64,000 bases of DNA from Runella limosa DSM 17973 (lineage in GTDB: Bacteria; Bacteroidota; Bacteroidia; Cytophagales; Spirosomataceae): contig NZ_AXVJ01000041.1 in the NCBI RefSeq assembly GCF_000482465.1, positions 62,001-126,000 on the forward strand, written 5' to 3'. Shown one piece after another: positions 42,542 through 51,474 of the stretch (positions are counted from its first letter, which is position 1; each line of letters begins with the position of its first letter). Below the pieces are notes generated by a model. The model ran no database searches, was not told the origin of the DNA, and saw nothing but the letters and a program-made list of their open reading frames with translations. The position numbers and the translations under genes are program-made.

Positions 42542-44059
42542 ATGTCTCGTTCTACCTTTATTTTCATTGTCTCGTTCTATTCATTAGCCCTCGGCTTGTT
42601 TGTGCTCTTCGTTCCCACATTAGCGACAGACTATTTTGGGGGAGATGCTACGAATCTCTTCCTAGTGTCCATCTTTCGGTTTATTGGTGTTCTTAATGCT
42701 GGTCTCGGCATAGTAGGGCTGCTATTGCTTCGTCAAATCGACCTAGAAATTAGGTGTACAATGGAACGTTTAAGAATAAAATATAATTTCACACCCTGTT
42801 TTTCTAAGTCAGCATGTCTTATCTTATTATTTATCTTTTATGGAATGAGGTCTTTTTCACAGAATCCACCGATTAGCCAATATTATTTTGTATCATCACC
42901 AAACTCAAACGGTACGCAGTTTTATGGATATTTTGACGAAAAATTCGGGGGTGTGCCTCTTCAAAAAAACTTATCACTATTGTCACTTCTACTTGGGGAT
43001 GACCCAAATAGATTATTACCAAATGGAAGAAATCTTGTTGATAAAGTAGATGGAAGAATAAATGGTATAACGTTTAAATATCAACCATTTGCCTACCAAA
43101 TTGAAGGAACGAAGTATAACTTACCCATTGGAAATAATTTGTCAAAATTTTTGGATGACCCTTTGGGTAATGCTACATCACTTGATTTAACACTGCCATT
43201 TTATACTGATTCTATACAATTAGGTGACAGAGGAAGGGCTTGGATTAGGACTTCTGATGTCATAAAATATCACGCAGGAACTGATTTTATGCCTAAAACT
43301 TCATCTGGAGACTTTGATGTTTGTGCTGCCCAAGATGGAATTTTGAAAAGTAAAAGTGATAGTTGCGTTGTTTTATCTCATAAATCTTCAAATAATAAAG
43401 AATTTCTTACGGTTTATCAACACCTTGAACCTTCAAGTATTATTAACTTTCAGGATGGTCATCTCATAAAAAGAGGACAAAAAATTGGTAAGATAGCAAG
43501 AGGAAATGGTGCTCATTTACATTTTGGAGTTGCCCTTAAAGGTCCAAAAGGAGTAGTTAATAATGTACAGATTCCAGAATTATATTATTTGATTGATCCA
43601 TTTGGCATTTATGATTATGCAAGAAATCCTAATGATGTAAATTCATATAATTATTTGCCAAATAATTTAAATAACAAGTTTGATTTTCTTACCTTTTCTA
43701 TAAGAGGTTCACTTAGAACTATACATTGGAGAACGAACCCTTTAATAAATTCGCTGCCAATATCATTACTTACAGAACAGCCATATAGGAAAATAAAAAG
43801 AATTCAAACAAGAGTACTTTCAAATAATGACATCATAGGAATGCCACCTCCTGAAAAAGAGCAGTTTTTAGTTTGGTTAGATGGTGTTTCAAATCCAGAA
43901 TTTTTCTTCATACCATTAAAGAACGCTCAAGATAAGTCAATGGAATTAAGAATGGTTGATATTTTGAAGGATTCATTCATGAATGGAAAAAGAGTAAGAT
44001 TAGAGTACAAGTATATAGATAACTTACCCCAAATTCTAGCAGTATGGGTTACTGATTGA
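42542..44059 (+). CDS. M23-type peptidase fused in frame to a truncated membrane-protein fragment
   Basis: The open frame is 505 residues but looks composite. Residues 1-71 (MSRSTFIFIVSFYSLALGLF..., GLLLLRQIDLEIR) are two transmembrane helices of a small membrane protein in the local base composition. From about residue 92 (ATG at 42761, MERLRIKYNF) the DNA becomes markedly AT-rich, and a separate exported protein begins (helix ending MRSFSQ). That part is a LytM/M23 metallopeptidase with zinc-ligand motifs HAGTD and HLHFG plus VLSHKSSNNKEFLTVYQHLE. Peptidoglycan cleavage is the likely activity. The true peptidase start is probably 42761, with the first part a gene remnant at an insertion boundary. 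Confidence 0.65.
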   Translation: MSRSTFIFIVSFYSLALGLFVLFVPTLATDYFGGDATNLFLVSIFRFIGVLNAGLGIVGLLLLRQIDLEIRCTMERLRIKYNFTPCFSKSACLILLFIFYGMRSFSQNPPISQYYFVSSPNSNGTQFYGYFDEKFGGVPLQKNLSLLSLLLGDDPNRLLPNGRNLVDKVDGRINGITFKYQPFAYQIEGTKYNLPIGNNLSKFLDDPLGNATSLDLTLPFYTDSIQLGDRGRAWIRTSDVIKYHAGTDFMPKTSSGDFDVCAAQDGILKSKSDSCVVLSHKSSNNKEFLTVYQHLEPSSIINFQDGHLIKRGQKIGKIARGNGAHLHFGVALKGPKGVVNNVQIPELYYLIDPFGIYDYARNPNDVNSYNYLPNNLNNKFDFLTFSIRGSLRTIHWRTNPLINSLPISLLTEQPYRKIKRIQTRVLSNNDIIGMPPPEKEQFLVWLDGVSNPEFFFIPLKNAQDKSMELRMVDILKDSFMNGKRVRLEYKYIDNLPQILAVWVTD

Positions 44060-44495
44060 TATCATTACTAATGCAGAGGTTCTGCCTTCGTTATTGATTA
44101 TACATTCAACCTGTAGAAGGAATGGTTTCCAAGAAAGTTATTAAAGAGGAAACTGACGTCTGCTTCGAAAATAATGCAGATAAACTGATTGAGAACTGTA
44201 TTATAATGCCTACGTTGTCAAAATCCCGCCCCAAAGTACGGCTTATTTTGATTGGGCTGTTTGAGGAATTTTAGGCTTGGGGCTCTTTACTTTTGGAATA
44301 AAAAAGGGTAGTTTTTGTAACTCATTGTTCAACGTTAGTTTTTAACTCAGAATGCACCCTAGTTAACTCGTAGCCGTAGCAATCGGTATGAGTCAACTAG
44401 GGTTTTGAGCTTTAATGACGCTTTTGATAGACATTCTGCCACTTGTATGCTTACTTTTGTGCCTTGGCAAACATCTAAAGCGGGGTATTTCTACA
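44060..44495. other. Intergenic region downstream of the M23 gene, with remnant frame and hairpin
   Basis: An open stretch of about 59 codons around 44100-44274 (PVEGMVSKKVIKEETDVCF..., ending LIGLFEEF) has no start context and no family I recognise; it may be a gene remnant. Inverted repeats CCCTAGTTAACTC (44357-44369) and GAGTCAACTAGGG (44390-44402) pair with one mismatch. Confidence 0.4.
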
Positions 44496-45668
44496 ATGAC
44501 TTTGACAGACGAACAACGTCAATTTATTCGACAACATCAGCAAACGTCGGTGGCGGCGTTGTTGCTCAAATACGGTAAAAATAGAGAGTTTGAAATTCGC
44601 CAAATCGAAGCTCGGCAGAAAGCCAAACACAAACTTCCTTCGTGGTATGCTGAAGAACGACTCATTTTTCCGCCTGCGGTTTCGGTAGAACAAAGTTCGT
44701 CGGAAACAACGGGGCGTTACAAAGCGGCGTTGGTGTCGGGGACGCTCATGGACGCAACGGGTGGAATGGGAATAGATGTTTCTTTTTTTGCTAAAAACTG
44801 TACGTCAGTGTTTTATGTAGAACAAAAGCCCGAACTCGTGGCGTGTGCAAGGTATAATTTAGACTTGCTAGGGCTTCAAAACGTGCAGTATCTGCAAGGA
44901 AATTCGCTGGAAATTTTACCAACGCTCGATACCGTTTTTGATTGGATTTATCTCGACCCCGCGCGTCGTTCGGCCGATAACCGCCGCGTGGTAGGGCTGC
45001 GCGATTGCGAACCCGACGTGGTGACGTACCTGCCGCTTCTTTTGCAAAAAGCCAAGCGATTGCTCATCAAAGCCTCGCCGCTGCTCGACCTCAAACAAAC
45101 CTTGTTGGACTTGCCCCAGCTGTCGGTCATTTACGTTGTTTCGGTAGAAAATGAGTGCAAAGAGCTGCTTTTTGAAATAGCGTCGGAGGCCCAACCCACG
45201 ACCAATCCAACGGTACGGACAATTAATTTTAAGTCGGATGAAACGATACAACAGTTTGATTTTGAATGGAATAGTGAAGCCAGTTTAGCCGTAACGCTGA
45301 ACGAACCGCAGATGTATCTTTACGAACCCAATGCTTCGGTATTGAAGGCAGGGGCGTTTAAGTCGGTGGCCAAAGCGTACGGAGTGGAAAAAATAGCCCC
45401 TCACAGCCACCTTTACACCTCTGCGACGTTGGTTGAGCATTTTCCTGGGCGGATTTTTCAGGTGGAAGCCGTCGTGAAAGTGGACGCCAAAGCGTTGGCA
45501 CCGTACCTTACTGACGGAAAAGCCAACCTGACGGTGCGTAATTTTCCACTTTCTACTGACGAATTACGTAAAAAGTTTAAACTCAAAGAAGGTGGCTCCA
45601 CCTACATTTTTGCCACGACCCTGGCCAATGGAGATAAACGACTTTTGGTGTGTAAAAAGCCAATTTAA
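44496..45668 (+). CDS. Class I SAM-dependent methyltransferase with THUMP-like C-terminal domain
   Basis: The ATG at 44496 (MTLTDEQRQFIRQHQQTSVAALLLKYG) fits the family start; an earlier ATG at 44415 adds a spurious hydrophobic stretch. The roughly 390-residue protein has SAM motif I (LMDATGGMGIDVSFFAK), motif II (VFYVEQKPELVACARYNL) and the IYLDPARRS motif IV. A C-terminal domain like THUMP_like follows (EKIAPHSHLYTS..., TVRNFPLS, KKFKLKEGGSTYIFAT). Relatives are annotated as predicted RNA methyltransferases. The substrate is unknown. Confidence 0.85.
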   Translation: MTLTDEQRQFIRQHQQTSVAALLLKYGKNREFEIRQIEARQKAKHKLPSWYAEERLIFPPAVSVEQSSSETTGRYKAALVSGTLMDATGGMGIDVSFFAKNCTSVFYVEQKPELVACARYNLDLLGLQNVQYLQGNSLEILPTLDTVFDWIYLDPARRSADNRRVVGLRDCEPDVVTYLPLLLQKAKRLLIKASPLLDLKQTLLDLPQLSVIYVVSVENECKELLFEIASEAQPTTNPTVRTINFKSDETIQQFDFEWNSEASLAVTLNEPQMYLYEPNASVLKAGAFKSVAKAYGVEKIAPHSHLYTSATLVEHFPGRIFQVEAVVKVDAKALAPYLTDGKANLTVRNFPLSTDELRKKFKLKEGGSTYIFATTLANGDKRLLVCKKPI

Positions 45669-45709
45669 TTTTTACATTTGTTGTGACCTAAACCTTTATT
45701 GGCTATTGC

Positions 45710-47053
45710 ATGGAAACCCCTTCTCCCGAAAAAAGTAACTGGATTCAAGAATTATCCAACCAAAGTTGGAACTTAGAACTGGTCGTGTCAGGGGCGGCTA
45801 TTTTTTCTACCTCGTTTCTCCCCGAATTGACCGATGCTGCCATCGAAAGCTATTTTGAAAATTACCAGCTGAGTAACAGTATTTTCGAACAAGTTTTGCC
45901 AATTTTAGCCTACAGTTTTGCCAAATCTTCCGCCTATCTCCTGATATTTACGTTTGTTGTCCACTTTATTATTCGTGCGTTTTGGATTGCTATTGTAGGG
46001 CTAAGGGCGGTGTTTCCGCAGGGAATCAACTTTGAAAATTTGCCAAATACGAACAAAGAGCTGGCCGAATCATACGAAAAGAAATTTGGGAGCTTGGATG
46101 GCTTTATCATTCGATTAGACAGAATTAGTAGCCAAATTTTCTCCATCGCCTTCGTGATGGTATTGTTCAGTTTGATGCTCACAATCATGTACATCGTCAC
46201 ATTTGCAGGGACGGTGGGCCTCAAGACGTACTTCCCCGTATTTTATAGCAAAGCCAAACCTGTTTTTATGGTTGCAGGAGGGAGCATAATGGTGCTTAGT
46301 TTGGTCATTGTACTACTAAGTTCGAAGGAAAAATACCGTGAACATCCCTTTTTTAGCAAACTTCTTAAACAATACATAGCTAAAAGCGCTTGGATGTACA
46401 TGGGTATGTATAAACCTATCCAGTACATCAATTTTACGTTTGCCTCCAATCTACCTCGAAAGAAATATTTCCTATCCCTTGCTTCCATAGGATTTTTATT
46501 TTTTGGATTAGCTATCTCTATTTATGTGGAGAAAATATTGGCGCATAACAGTATTCCTACCCTAGAATCTCGCAAATTTTACTCCACTGGCACAAGCGAA
46601 CACAAACTGACGGCCAATTACTATGATAACTTACGACCAGAAGGTGAGCGGATAGAAGCCGCAAGCATTCAGTCGGACGTTGTCGAAGAGCCGTTTCTGA
46701 AGTTGTATATCAATTATAGTAAAGTTTTTGATACCGATTTAGCCAAAATATGTCAAGAACCTACACTCCCCGACAGTATCAGAAAGTACAAACGAAGGCT
46801 ATTAGTGGATAAAAATAGGCTTGAGTGTTTTAATCAATACTTTAAAATAGCCCTCAACGACAGTACTTTTGATTCGGTGGAGTTGTTCTTTGAAGACCAG
46901 GGTAATACCAAAGGGTTGAGGACGTATTTGAGTACTGAAAAATGTAAAATTGGCCGTAATACGCTTTACATTAAAACAATGAACGTGGACAGCCTGCCCA
47001 AAAAAGTATGGACTGACTACGTAGCAGTGCCATTTTGGTATGCCAAAGATTGA
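45710..47053 (+). CDS. Hypothetical multi-pass membrane protein
   Basis: This 447-residue protein has four or five hydrophobic segments: about 72-100 (FAKSSAYLLIFTFVVHFIIRAFW), 143-167, 188-206 (VFMVAGGSIMVLSLVIVLL) and 255-275. A roughly 165-residue soluble C-terminal domain follows. The start WIQELSNQSWNLELVVSGAAIFSTSFLP recurs in Bacteroidota membrane proteins I cannot name. It is 42 bases after the methyltransferase gene and may share its transcript. No catalytic motif is seen. Confidence 0.7.
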   Translation: METPSPEKSNWIQELSNQSWNLELVVSGAAIFSTSFLPELTDAAIESYFENYQLSNSIFEQVLPILAYSFAKSSAYLLIFTFVVHFIIRAFWIAIVGLRAVFPQGINFENLPNTNKELAESYEKKFGSLDGFIIRLDRISSQIFSIAFVMVLFSLMLTIMYIVTFAGTVGLKTYFPVFYSKAKPVFMVAGGSIMVLSLVIVLLSSKEKYREHPFFSKLLKQYIAKSAWMYMGMYKPIQYINFTFASNLPRKKYFLSLASIGFLFFGLAISIYVEKILAHNSIPTLESRKFYSTGTSEHKLTANYYDNLRPEGERIEAASIQSDVVEEPFLKLYINYSKVFDTDLAKICQEPTLPDSIRKYKRRLLVDKNRLECFNQYFKIALNDSTFDSVELFFEDQGNTKGLRTYLSTEKCKIGRNTLYIKTMNVDSLPKKVWTDYVAVPFWYAKD

Positions 47054-47072
47054 GGGGAAATATCCCCCTCGA

Positions 47073-47996
47073 CTACTTTTGCTTACTTTTCCAGCGCTTG
47101 ATTTCTTTCTTTGACATTTCTTGGGTGACCATTGCTTCGGGCCATTCGGAAGTATAAGTGCCGCCGCTCTGCATTACTAAGCCCGAAGTATTGGTGGGCG
47201 AATAAAACGACGGAACTACGAATTCGTACGGATATTCGGTTTGGTTGAAAGCCCTCGCACGGCTAAGATAGTACACCGAAAACTGAACTACGACACTTCC
47301 TTCGAAGGTATCGTCAGTGACAATGCCCAGTGGCTCGCCAGCTTCTACTTCTTGGCCTTCTTTGACCAACATTTTACCTTTTTTGAGTCGATTGTAGCTG
47401 GCAAAACTGCCGTCGCCGTGAAAAACCTCTACCGAATTGGTTTGGCTGGAGAACCAAATTCCGTCAGAATGGGTATCAAAAGCATCTTTCAATTGGCTCA
47501 CTACCCCGCGACGGGCGGCAAAAACGGTGTCTCCTTTTTGCATTTGAAAAGCAATACCGTAGAAATTAGACACTTTTTTGTTGGCAATCATTTCCATGAT
47601 ATTTTTTGACAAAAAAGCCTTGTGCGCCACTGCCGAAGAAAAAGGAAAAAGGTATAAAAATGGCTTGGGGGCTTTGTTCAGCACTCGTCCTTTTAGGTAA
47701 GAATAACCGAAGCGAAACGAAATCCCTTGGTTGTTTTGGTTCGGTTTGAGTGTGAATAAGGTGCTGGGGCCAGGTGAAATAGATTCAATAAACGGCAACG
47801 AACATCCGCAGCTTCCGCCCTGTAAATCAGTAAATTCGACTTTTACGGTATAGTCGCAAACGTTGGAGTTTTTGGCTTGAAAAGTGTATTCGCGTTTGTC
47901 GTTGGCAGTGTAAGTAACTTCAACGGAGCTTTGTGCAAGCGCGAAAAAGGGTGAAAAAAGGGCGGTAAAAGCGAGAATAGAAGAGGATAGTTTCAT
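47073..47996 (-). CDS. M23 (LytM)-family protein lacking zinc ligands
   Basis: The 307-residue protein has a signal peptide (ending FALAQS). The LytM fold can be followed: FAARRGVVSQLKDAF, the NSVEVFHGDGSFASYNRLKKGKMLVKEGQEVEAGEPLGIV core and a final strand VVVQFSVYYL. In active enzymes the last strand reads HLHFxV and an HxxxD precedes the AARRGVV segment. Here both are lost (VQFSV; YGIAFQM). It is therefore probably a non-catalytic LytM protein that regulates or binds peptidoglycan hydrolases. It is convergent with the 45710 gene. Confidence 0.8.
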   Translation of the reverse strand: MKLSSSILAFTALFSPFFALAQSSVEVTYTANDKREYTFQAKNSNVCDYTVKVEFTDLQGGSCGCSLPFIESISPGPSTLFTLKPNQNNQGISFRFGYSYLKGRVLNKAPKPFLYLFPFSSAVAHKAFLSKNIMEMIANKKVSNFYGIAFQMQKGDTVFAARRGVVSQLKDAFDTHSDGIWFSSQTNSVEVFHGDGSFASYNRLKKGKMLVKEGQEVEAGEPLGIVTDDTFEGSVVVQFSVYYLSRARAFNQTEYPYEFVVPSFYSPTNTSGLVMQSGGTYTSEWPEAMVTQEMSKKEIKRWKSKQK

Positions 47997-48133
47997 AAAT
48001 ACGATAATGAGTTGGCTGAAATTGATAACGACAAAGCTAGGTTAAATCTCTGGTCAACCACTTGACATTTGTCAATTTTTTATAAAAGAGTATCATTTTT
48101 TGTGGACAAAGGCTTAGGAGCCAATTCGTGTTG

Positions 48134-48141
48134 TAACTTTG
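48134..48141 (+). promoter_or_regulatory. Candidate -7 element upstream of the thioesterase gene
   Basis: TAACTTTG is an exact TAnnTTTG match 36 bases before the ATG at 48178. No well-spaced TTG is visible upstream, so support is only partial. Confidence 0.35.
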
Positions 48142-48177
48142 CTTTCTTTTTCAAAGAATCAATTATTCGTCACGCAC

Positions 48178-48711
48178 ATGTTTTTTGAGCGCCTACCCAA
48201 TAAAGATTATCCCAAAGAACCCGAATCGCGGATGGTGATTCGTTTTCAGGACTGTGACCCGCTTCAACACCTCAACAACGCGAAGTACTTTGACTATTAT
48301 TTCAACGCCCGTGAAGACCAAGTAGCCAAGCTCTACGAATTTAATTTCGGACGCTTGTTTCGGGAGTTAGGACAGAGTTGGGTGGTATATCAGCACCAAA
48401 TCGCCTACGTGCGGCCTGCGCTGGTGAGCGAATGGGTGCGCATTACGTCGCGCTTGATTTATTTTAGCGAAGACACCATTGTCACAGAATACTACATGAC
48501 GGACGATTCGCGGACGCAACTCAAAAATGTACTTTGGGTAACCTCTAAGTACATTGATGTACGTTCGGGAAAACGCACGGTGCATCCACCTTCGATTATG
48601 GATTATTTGGAAGCAACCTGTTTACCAAACGTGGATTATCACAACTGGAACTTTAACGAACGGATTCGAGAAATTAAACAAAGTCTGAGCGCTGCTTCGA
48701 CGAAAGTGTAA
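48178..48711 (+). CDS. Acyl-CoA thioesterase (hotdog fold, 4HBT family)
   Basis: I start at the ATG at 48178 (MFFERLPNK). The 177-residue protein carries the 4HBT motif MVIRFQDCDPLQHLNNAKYFDYYFNARED, with the catalytic Asp region, and the following hotdog strands (WVVYQHQIAYVRPALVSEWVRITSRL, VLWVTSKYIDVRSGKR). Members hydrolyse short- or medium-chain acyl-CoA in the cytoplasm. The UbiA-like gene begins 4 bases after its stop, so the two are likely co-expressed and may serve lipid or pigment metabolism. Confidence 0.85.
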   Translation: MFFERLPNKDYPKEPESRMVIRFQDCDPLQHLNNAKYFDYYFNAREDQVAKLYEFNFGRLFRELGQSWVVYQHQIAYVRPALVSEWVRITSRLIYFSEDTIVTEYYMTDDSRTQLKNVLWVTSKYIDVRSGKRTVHPPSIMDYLEATCLPNVDYHNWNFNERIREIKQSLSAASTKV

Positions 48712-48714
48712 GGA

Positions 48715-49569
48715 ATGAACTGGCTGCACAATACAGCATTTATTATTGGATATTATTTAAAACGGGCTCATTGGCTAAGTTTGGATGTGGTGGCGGGCGC
48801 AATGCTTACGCACACCATTGCGCAGCGTATGCCCGATGGACACGGGAAAGTCTCGTGGGCTTCGACGCTTTTGGTGGGTATCGCGGTGTTCGCCATTTAT
48901 GTGACAGATCGCTTGCTCGACAACCGTAAATCGAAAAAGGTGGATACCCAACGACACCGATTTCACGCAAAATATGAGCCGATTTTACTCAAAATATTAG
49001 CTGGATTAGGGGTAGTGGGGCTTGTTTGCCTGTTTTGGCTCCCCAAAGGCATGTTTATTGTTGGGCTGACGCTAGCAGTACTGGTAGTGGGGTATTTGGT
49101 GGTTATATTTAGAACAACGCTAACCGATGGTTTTCAGTTGTTTAAAGAGCCTATTGTTGCTTTGATTTATACCGCAGGGGTCTGGTGGACGGCGCTGTCG
49201 GCATCCGCCGAAACACCTTGGGAGAGCAAAGTTTTCATGGGGCTTTTTGGGTTGGTTGCTTTCCAAAATCTGCTATTATTCTCTTGGTTTGAGTCTTTCG
49301 ACATGGAAGAAGGCTATACTTTGGCCATTGCTTGGGGAACAGAAACTGTGAGTAAAATTCTGATGTGGATTAGCATCATTGTCTGTGCGACAGCCTTAAT
49401 TGTACTAATTACCACTTCGTACCGCTATTGCGTGCGAGCAGCCATCACGGTGTCGGTAATGAGCCTTGCCAACGACTACCTCAAAAGAAAGTCGGCCTCA
49501 GTACTCCCCAACGAACGCTACCGTTGGCTAGGCGATGGCGTCTTCTTTTTTACCCTTTGGCTGGTTTAG
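48715..49569 (+). CDS. UbiA-like multi-pass membrane protein (putative prenyltransferase)
   Basis: The 284-residue protein has about eight hydrophobic segments. The loop after the second helix reads YVTDRLLDNRK, resembling a degenerate form of the first UbiA Asp-rich motif (NDxxDxxxD). The second motif position has FSWFESFDMEEG. UbiA enzymes transfer prenyl groups to aromatic acceptors in the membrane. Because both Asp motifs are incomplete, activity is uncertain. It is coupled to the thioesterase gene. Confidence 0.6.
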   Translation: MNWLHNTAFIIGYYLKRAHWLSLDVVAGAMLTHTIAQRMPDGHGKVSWASTLLVGIAVFAIYVTDRLLDNRKSKKVDTQRHRFHAKYEPILLKILAGLGVVGLVCLFWLPKGMFIVGLTLAVLVVGYLVVIFRTTLTDGFQLFKEPIVALIYTAGVWWTALSASAETPWESKVFMGLFGLVAFQNLLLFSWFESFDMEEGYTLAIAWGTETVSKILMWISIIVCATALIVLITTSYRYCVRAAITVSVMSLANDYLKRKSASVLPNERYRWLGDGVFFFTLWLV

Positions 49570-49575
49570 TTTTCG

Positions 49576-49704
49576 GTTTCCTGTTTTTTGTCATTCCGAC
49601 AAAGGAGGAATCTACGTCCAATTTTGAGTTTCCTGTTTCGGGTTTGTGGTTTCCTGTTTTTTGTCATTCCGACCATAGGAGGAATCTACGTTCAATTTCC
49701 TGGT
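49576..49704. repeat. Two direct copies of an intergenic repeat
   Basis: GTTTCCTGTTTTTTGTCATT and the following CCGAC...GGAGGAATCTACGT occur twice, at about 49576-49630 and 49648-49704, differing at a few bases. The TCATTCCGAC..AGGAGGAATCT word is a recurrent intergenic sequence in Bacteroidota. Confidence 0.65.
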
Positions 49705-49772
49705 CATACTGACAAAGGACGTACCACCCGTGATGGCAAATATTCCCTAATTCCTAATTCACCCCCCAACCT

Positions 49773-50033
49773 CTATTTCTTCTTCTTAATCGAAGGCTTG
49801 ATAGTCGCTTTGGGCTTGGGTTTTTGCTGACGATTTTCGGGCGTATATTTTGACAATAAAGGCTCGGCACCGCGTTTGCGACGTAGGTATTGGAAGCCCC
49901 ATAGACAGGCCAAACAAAGCATTAATAACCAGTAACTATCTACAAATTCGGTACGGCGAAATTCCAAAATCCACAACGCAAAGAAACCTAATGACGTCCA
50001 TCCCAGCAGACTTTCAACTAAAGGAGTTTTCAT
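49773..50033 (-). CDS. Small hypothetical membrane protein
   Basis: The 86-residue protein has two predicted transmembrane helices (SLLGWTSLGFFALWILEF and SYWLLMLCLACLWGFQYL). A strongly basic, Lys/Pro-rich tail follows (KPKPKATIKPSIKKKK). The start ATG at 50033 is unambiguous. The gene lies just downstream of the 50120-51253 lipoprotein gene on the same strand. Function unknown. Confidence 0.6.
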   Translation of the reverse strand: MKTPLVESLLGWTSLGFFALWILEFRRTEFVDSYWLLMLCLACLWGFQYLRRKRGAEPLLSKYTPENRQQKPKPKATIKPSIKKKK

Positions 50034-50119
50034 GAGTTTGATGTCTCAATAAATTGGTTAGTGCGGCAAAGGTACGAGCTTTGGGCACTGATTGGCGCGT
50101 GGTTATTCAAAAAATCCAT

Positions 50120-51253
50120 TTATGGTTGTTCTTTGAGCCAAGCAATGACCGCAGGATAAAGGTCGGCAACGGTCTGATTGGCGGCGCGTTTTTTATAGGT
50201 TTCCAACAAAAAACGATTGAATTCTTTGTAGCGGTGAAATCCACGGCCATTGATCATAAAATCTTCAACGCGCTGATTGATTTTCTCAAAATCAGCCGCA
50301 GGGTAGGAGTCGTAGGCGTACAGCGTAAAAGCCGCCCACGTCATGTACTCGTTAAACGTCAGGTACGTAGATTCATAGTAGCCTTTGTTGCCTTCTTTGG
50401 TTTTGTTCCATTTTTTCCAATCGGGCATGGCGGCCTCAATTTCTTTTTTGTACTGGTCGGTGACGGGGTTGACGTAGTTGTGGTCAATTTCGGTAAAAAC
50501 AATGCGCGACCAAGAGCCTTCTTTTTCAACCTCAGAACGGTTGCTAGGAAACTCGCCCGCTGGACTTATAAACATGAGCGTTTGACGAAAGCCGTTTTCG
50601 TTCAGATGAAACGTGAAATGATGGCCACCGTCGAGCGGAGAAAGATAGATTTTATAACTATCGTAGCGCGACGGAAACTGACTTTCGGCCCATGCCCACA
50701 TTTTACGGACGGGCATGTATTTTTCGGTCTTCGCCAACTGGCCTTGGTAATAACTTTTATGCTGGGCGTAAAACGCTCGGTAATTTGTTTTTTCAATAAA
50801 ATCCCGAAGAAGGGCTGGGCGGTCTTGTAAGTCCAACAAAATCATCGAAAGCGGGCGTTTTAATGAATAAACCTTACTTTTTACGAGGCGGTTGTTGTCG
50901 TTAAATTCAAGCGTGAGTGCACTTTTGCGCAATTGGGTATGGTGAAGTAATCCTAACTTACGAAGTTTTTTTGCCGCGTGCCGCACCATCGGATGGTCTT
51001 TGTAAGGACTAAAATGTTTTTTAACGTCTTGAATGTAAGGGTCTTTCTCTTCCAAAACGTTTCGGTAACCCGTGAGTGCCATGATAATGCAACTAAGCTC
51101 ATACGTCTCGGGCATTTCAATGGTTACTTTTTGTCGGTTTTCAGTCTGATAAGCGGCGGAGAATCGGGCTTTGGGCGCAATCGGGTTGCCACAAGAAGTA
51201 AAGAGAAAAGCACCAAATGAGAGTACAAAGAAGGCTGTTAGCGTATGTTTCAT
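50120..51253 (-). CDS. DUF4932-like lipoprotein
   Basis: The 377-residue protein has a lipoprotein signal (LSFGAFLFTSCGN). The central region shows FTEIDHNYVNPVTDQY and TLMFISPAGEFPSNRSEVEKEGSW, which I associate with DUF4932, a group with a possible metal-binding E..H pair. The N-terminal part (TIEMPETYELSCIIMALTGYRN) and C-terminal NEYMTWAAFTLYAYDSYP are also conserved in that group as I recall it. The catalytic role is not established. It is divergent from recA. Confidence 0.6.
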   Translation of the reverse strand: MKHTLTAFFVLSFGAFLFTSCGNPIAPKARFSAAYQTENRQKVTIEMPETYELSCIIMALTGYRNVLEEKDPYIQDVKKHFSPYKDHPMVRHAAKKLRKLGLLHHTQLRKSALTLEFNDNNRLVKSKVYSLKRPLSMILLDLQDRPALLRDFIEKTNYRAFYAQHKSYYQGQLAKTEKYMPVRKMWAWAESQFPSRYDSYKIYLSPLDGGHHFTFHLNENGFRQTLMFISPAGEFPSNRSEVEKEGSWSRIVFTEIDHNYVNPVTDQYKKEIEAAMPDWKKWNKTKEGNKGYYESTYLTFNEYMTWAAFTLYAYDSYPAADFEKINQRVEDFMINGRGFHRYKEFNRFLLETYKKRAANQTVADLYPAVIAWLKEQP

Positions 51254-51403
51254 AAGAAATGGATATGTTCAAGATTCAAAGATAGCAATTAGGTGATTCG
51301 CTAAGAATTTTACCCCCAAAATGAACTTTCCCCGTCTTAAAAAACGTTGCGCAAAAGCCCCGTAAATAACCTTAAAAATGACCCGTTTTAGTCGCTGTTT
51401 TCT

Positions 51404-51434
51404 TTGGAAAACCTAAATAAAATGAGTACTTTTA
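51404..51434 (+). promoter_or_regulatory. recA promoter
   Basis: TTG (51404-51406) is followed after 20 bases by TACTTTTA (51427-51434), one base off the TAnnTTTG consensus and with ideal spacing. The recA start is 41 bases downstream. I see no clear LexA-type palindrome. Confidence 0.55.
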
Positions 51435-51474
51435 CACGTAAACAAACCTACTATTTCATATTTTAACATCAACC

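Noticed and set aside
44100-44274. 59-codon open stretch as a gene
   Set aside because: It has no convincing start, no family match and lies at the edge of an apparent insertion, so I treated it as a remnant.
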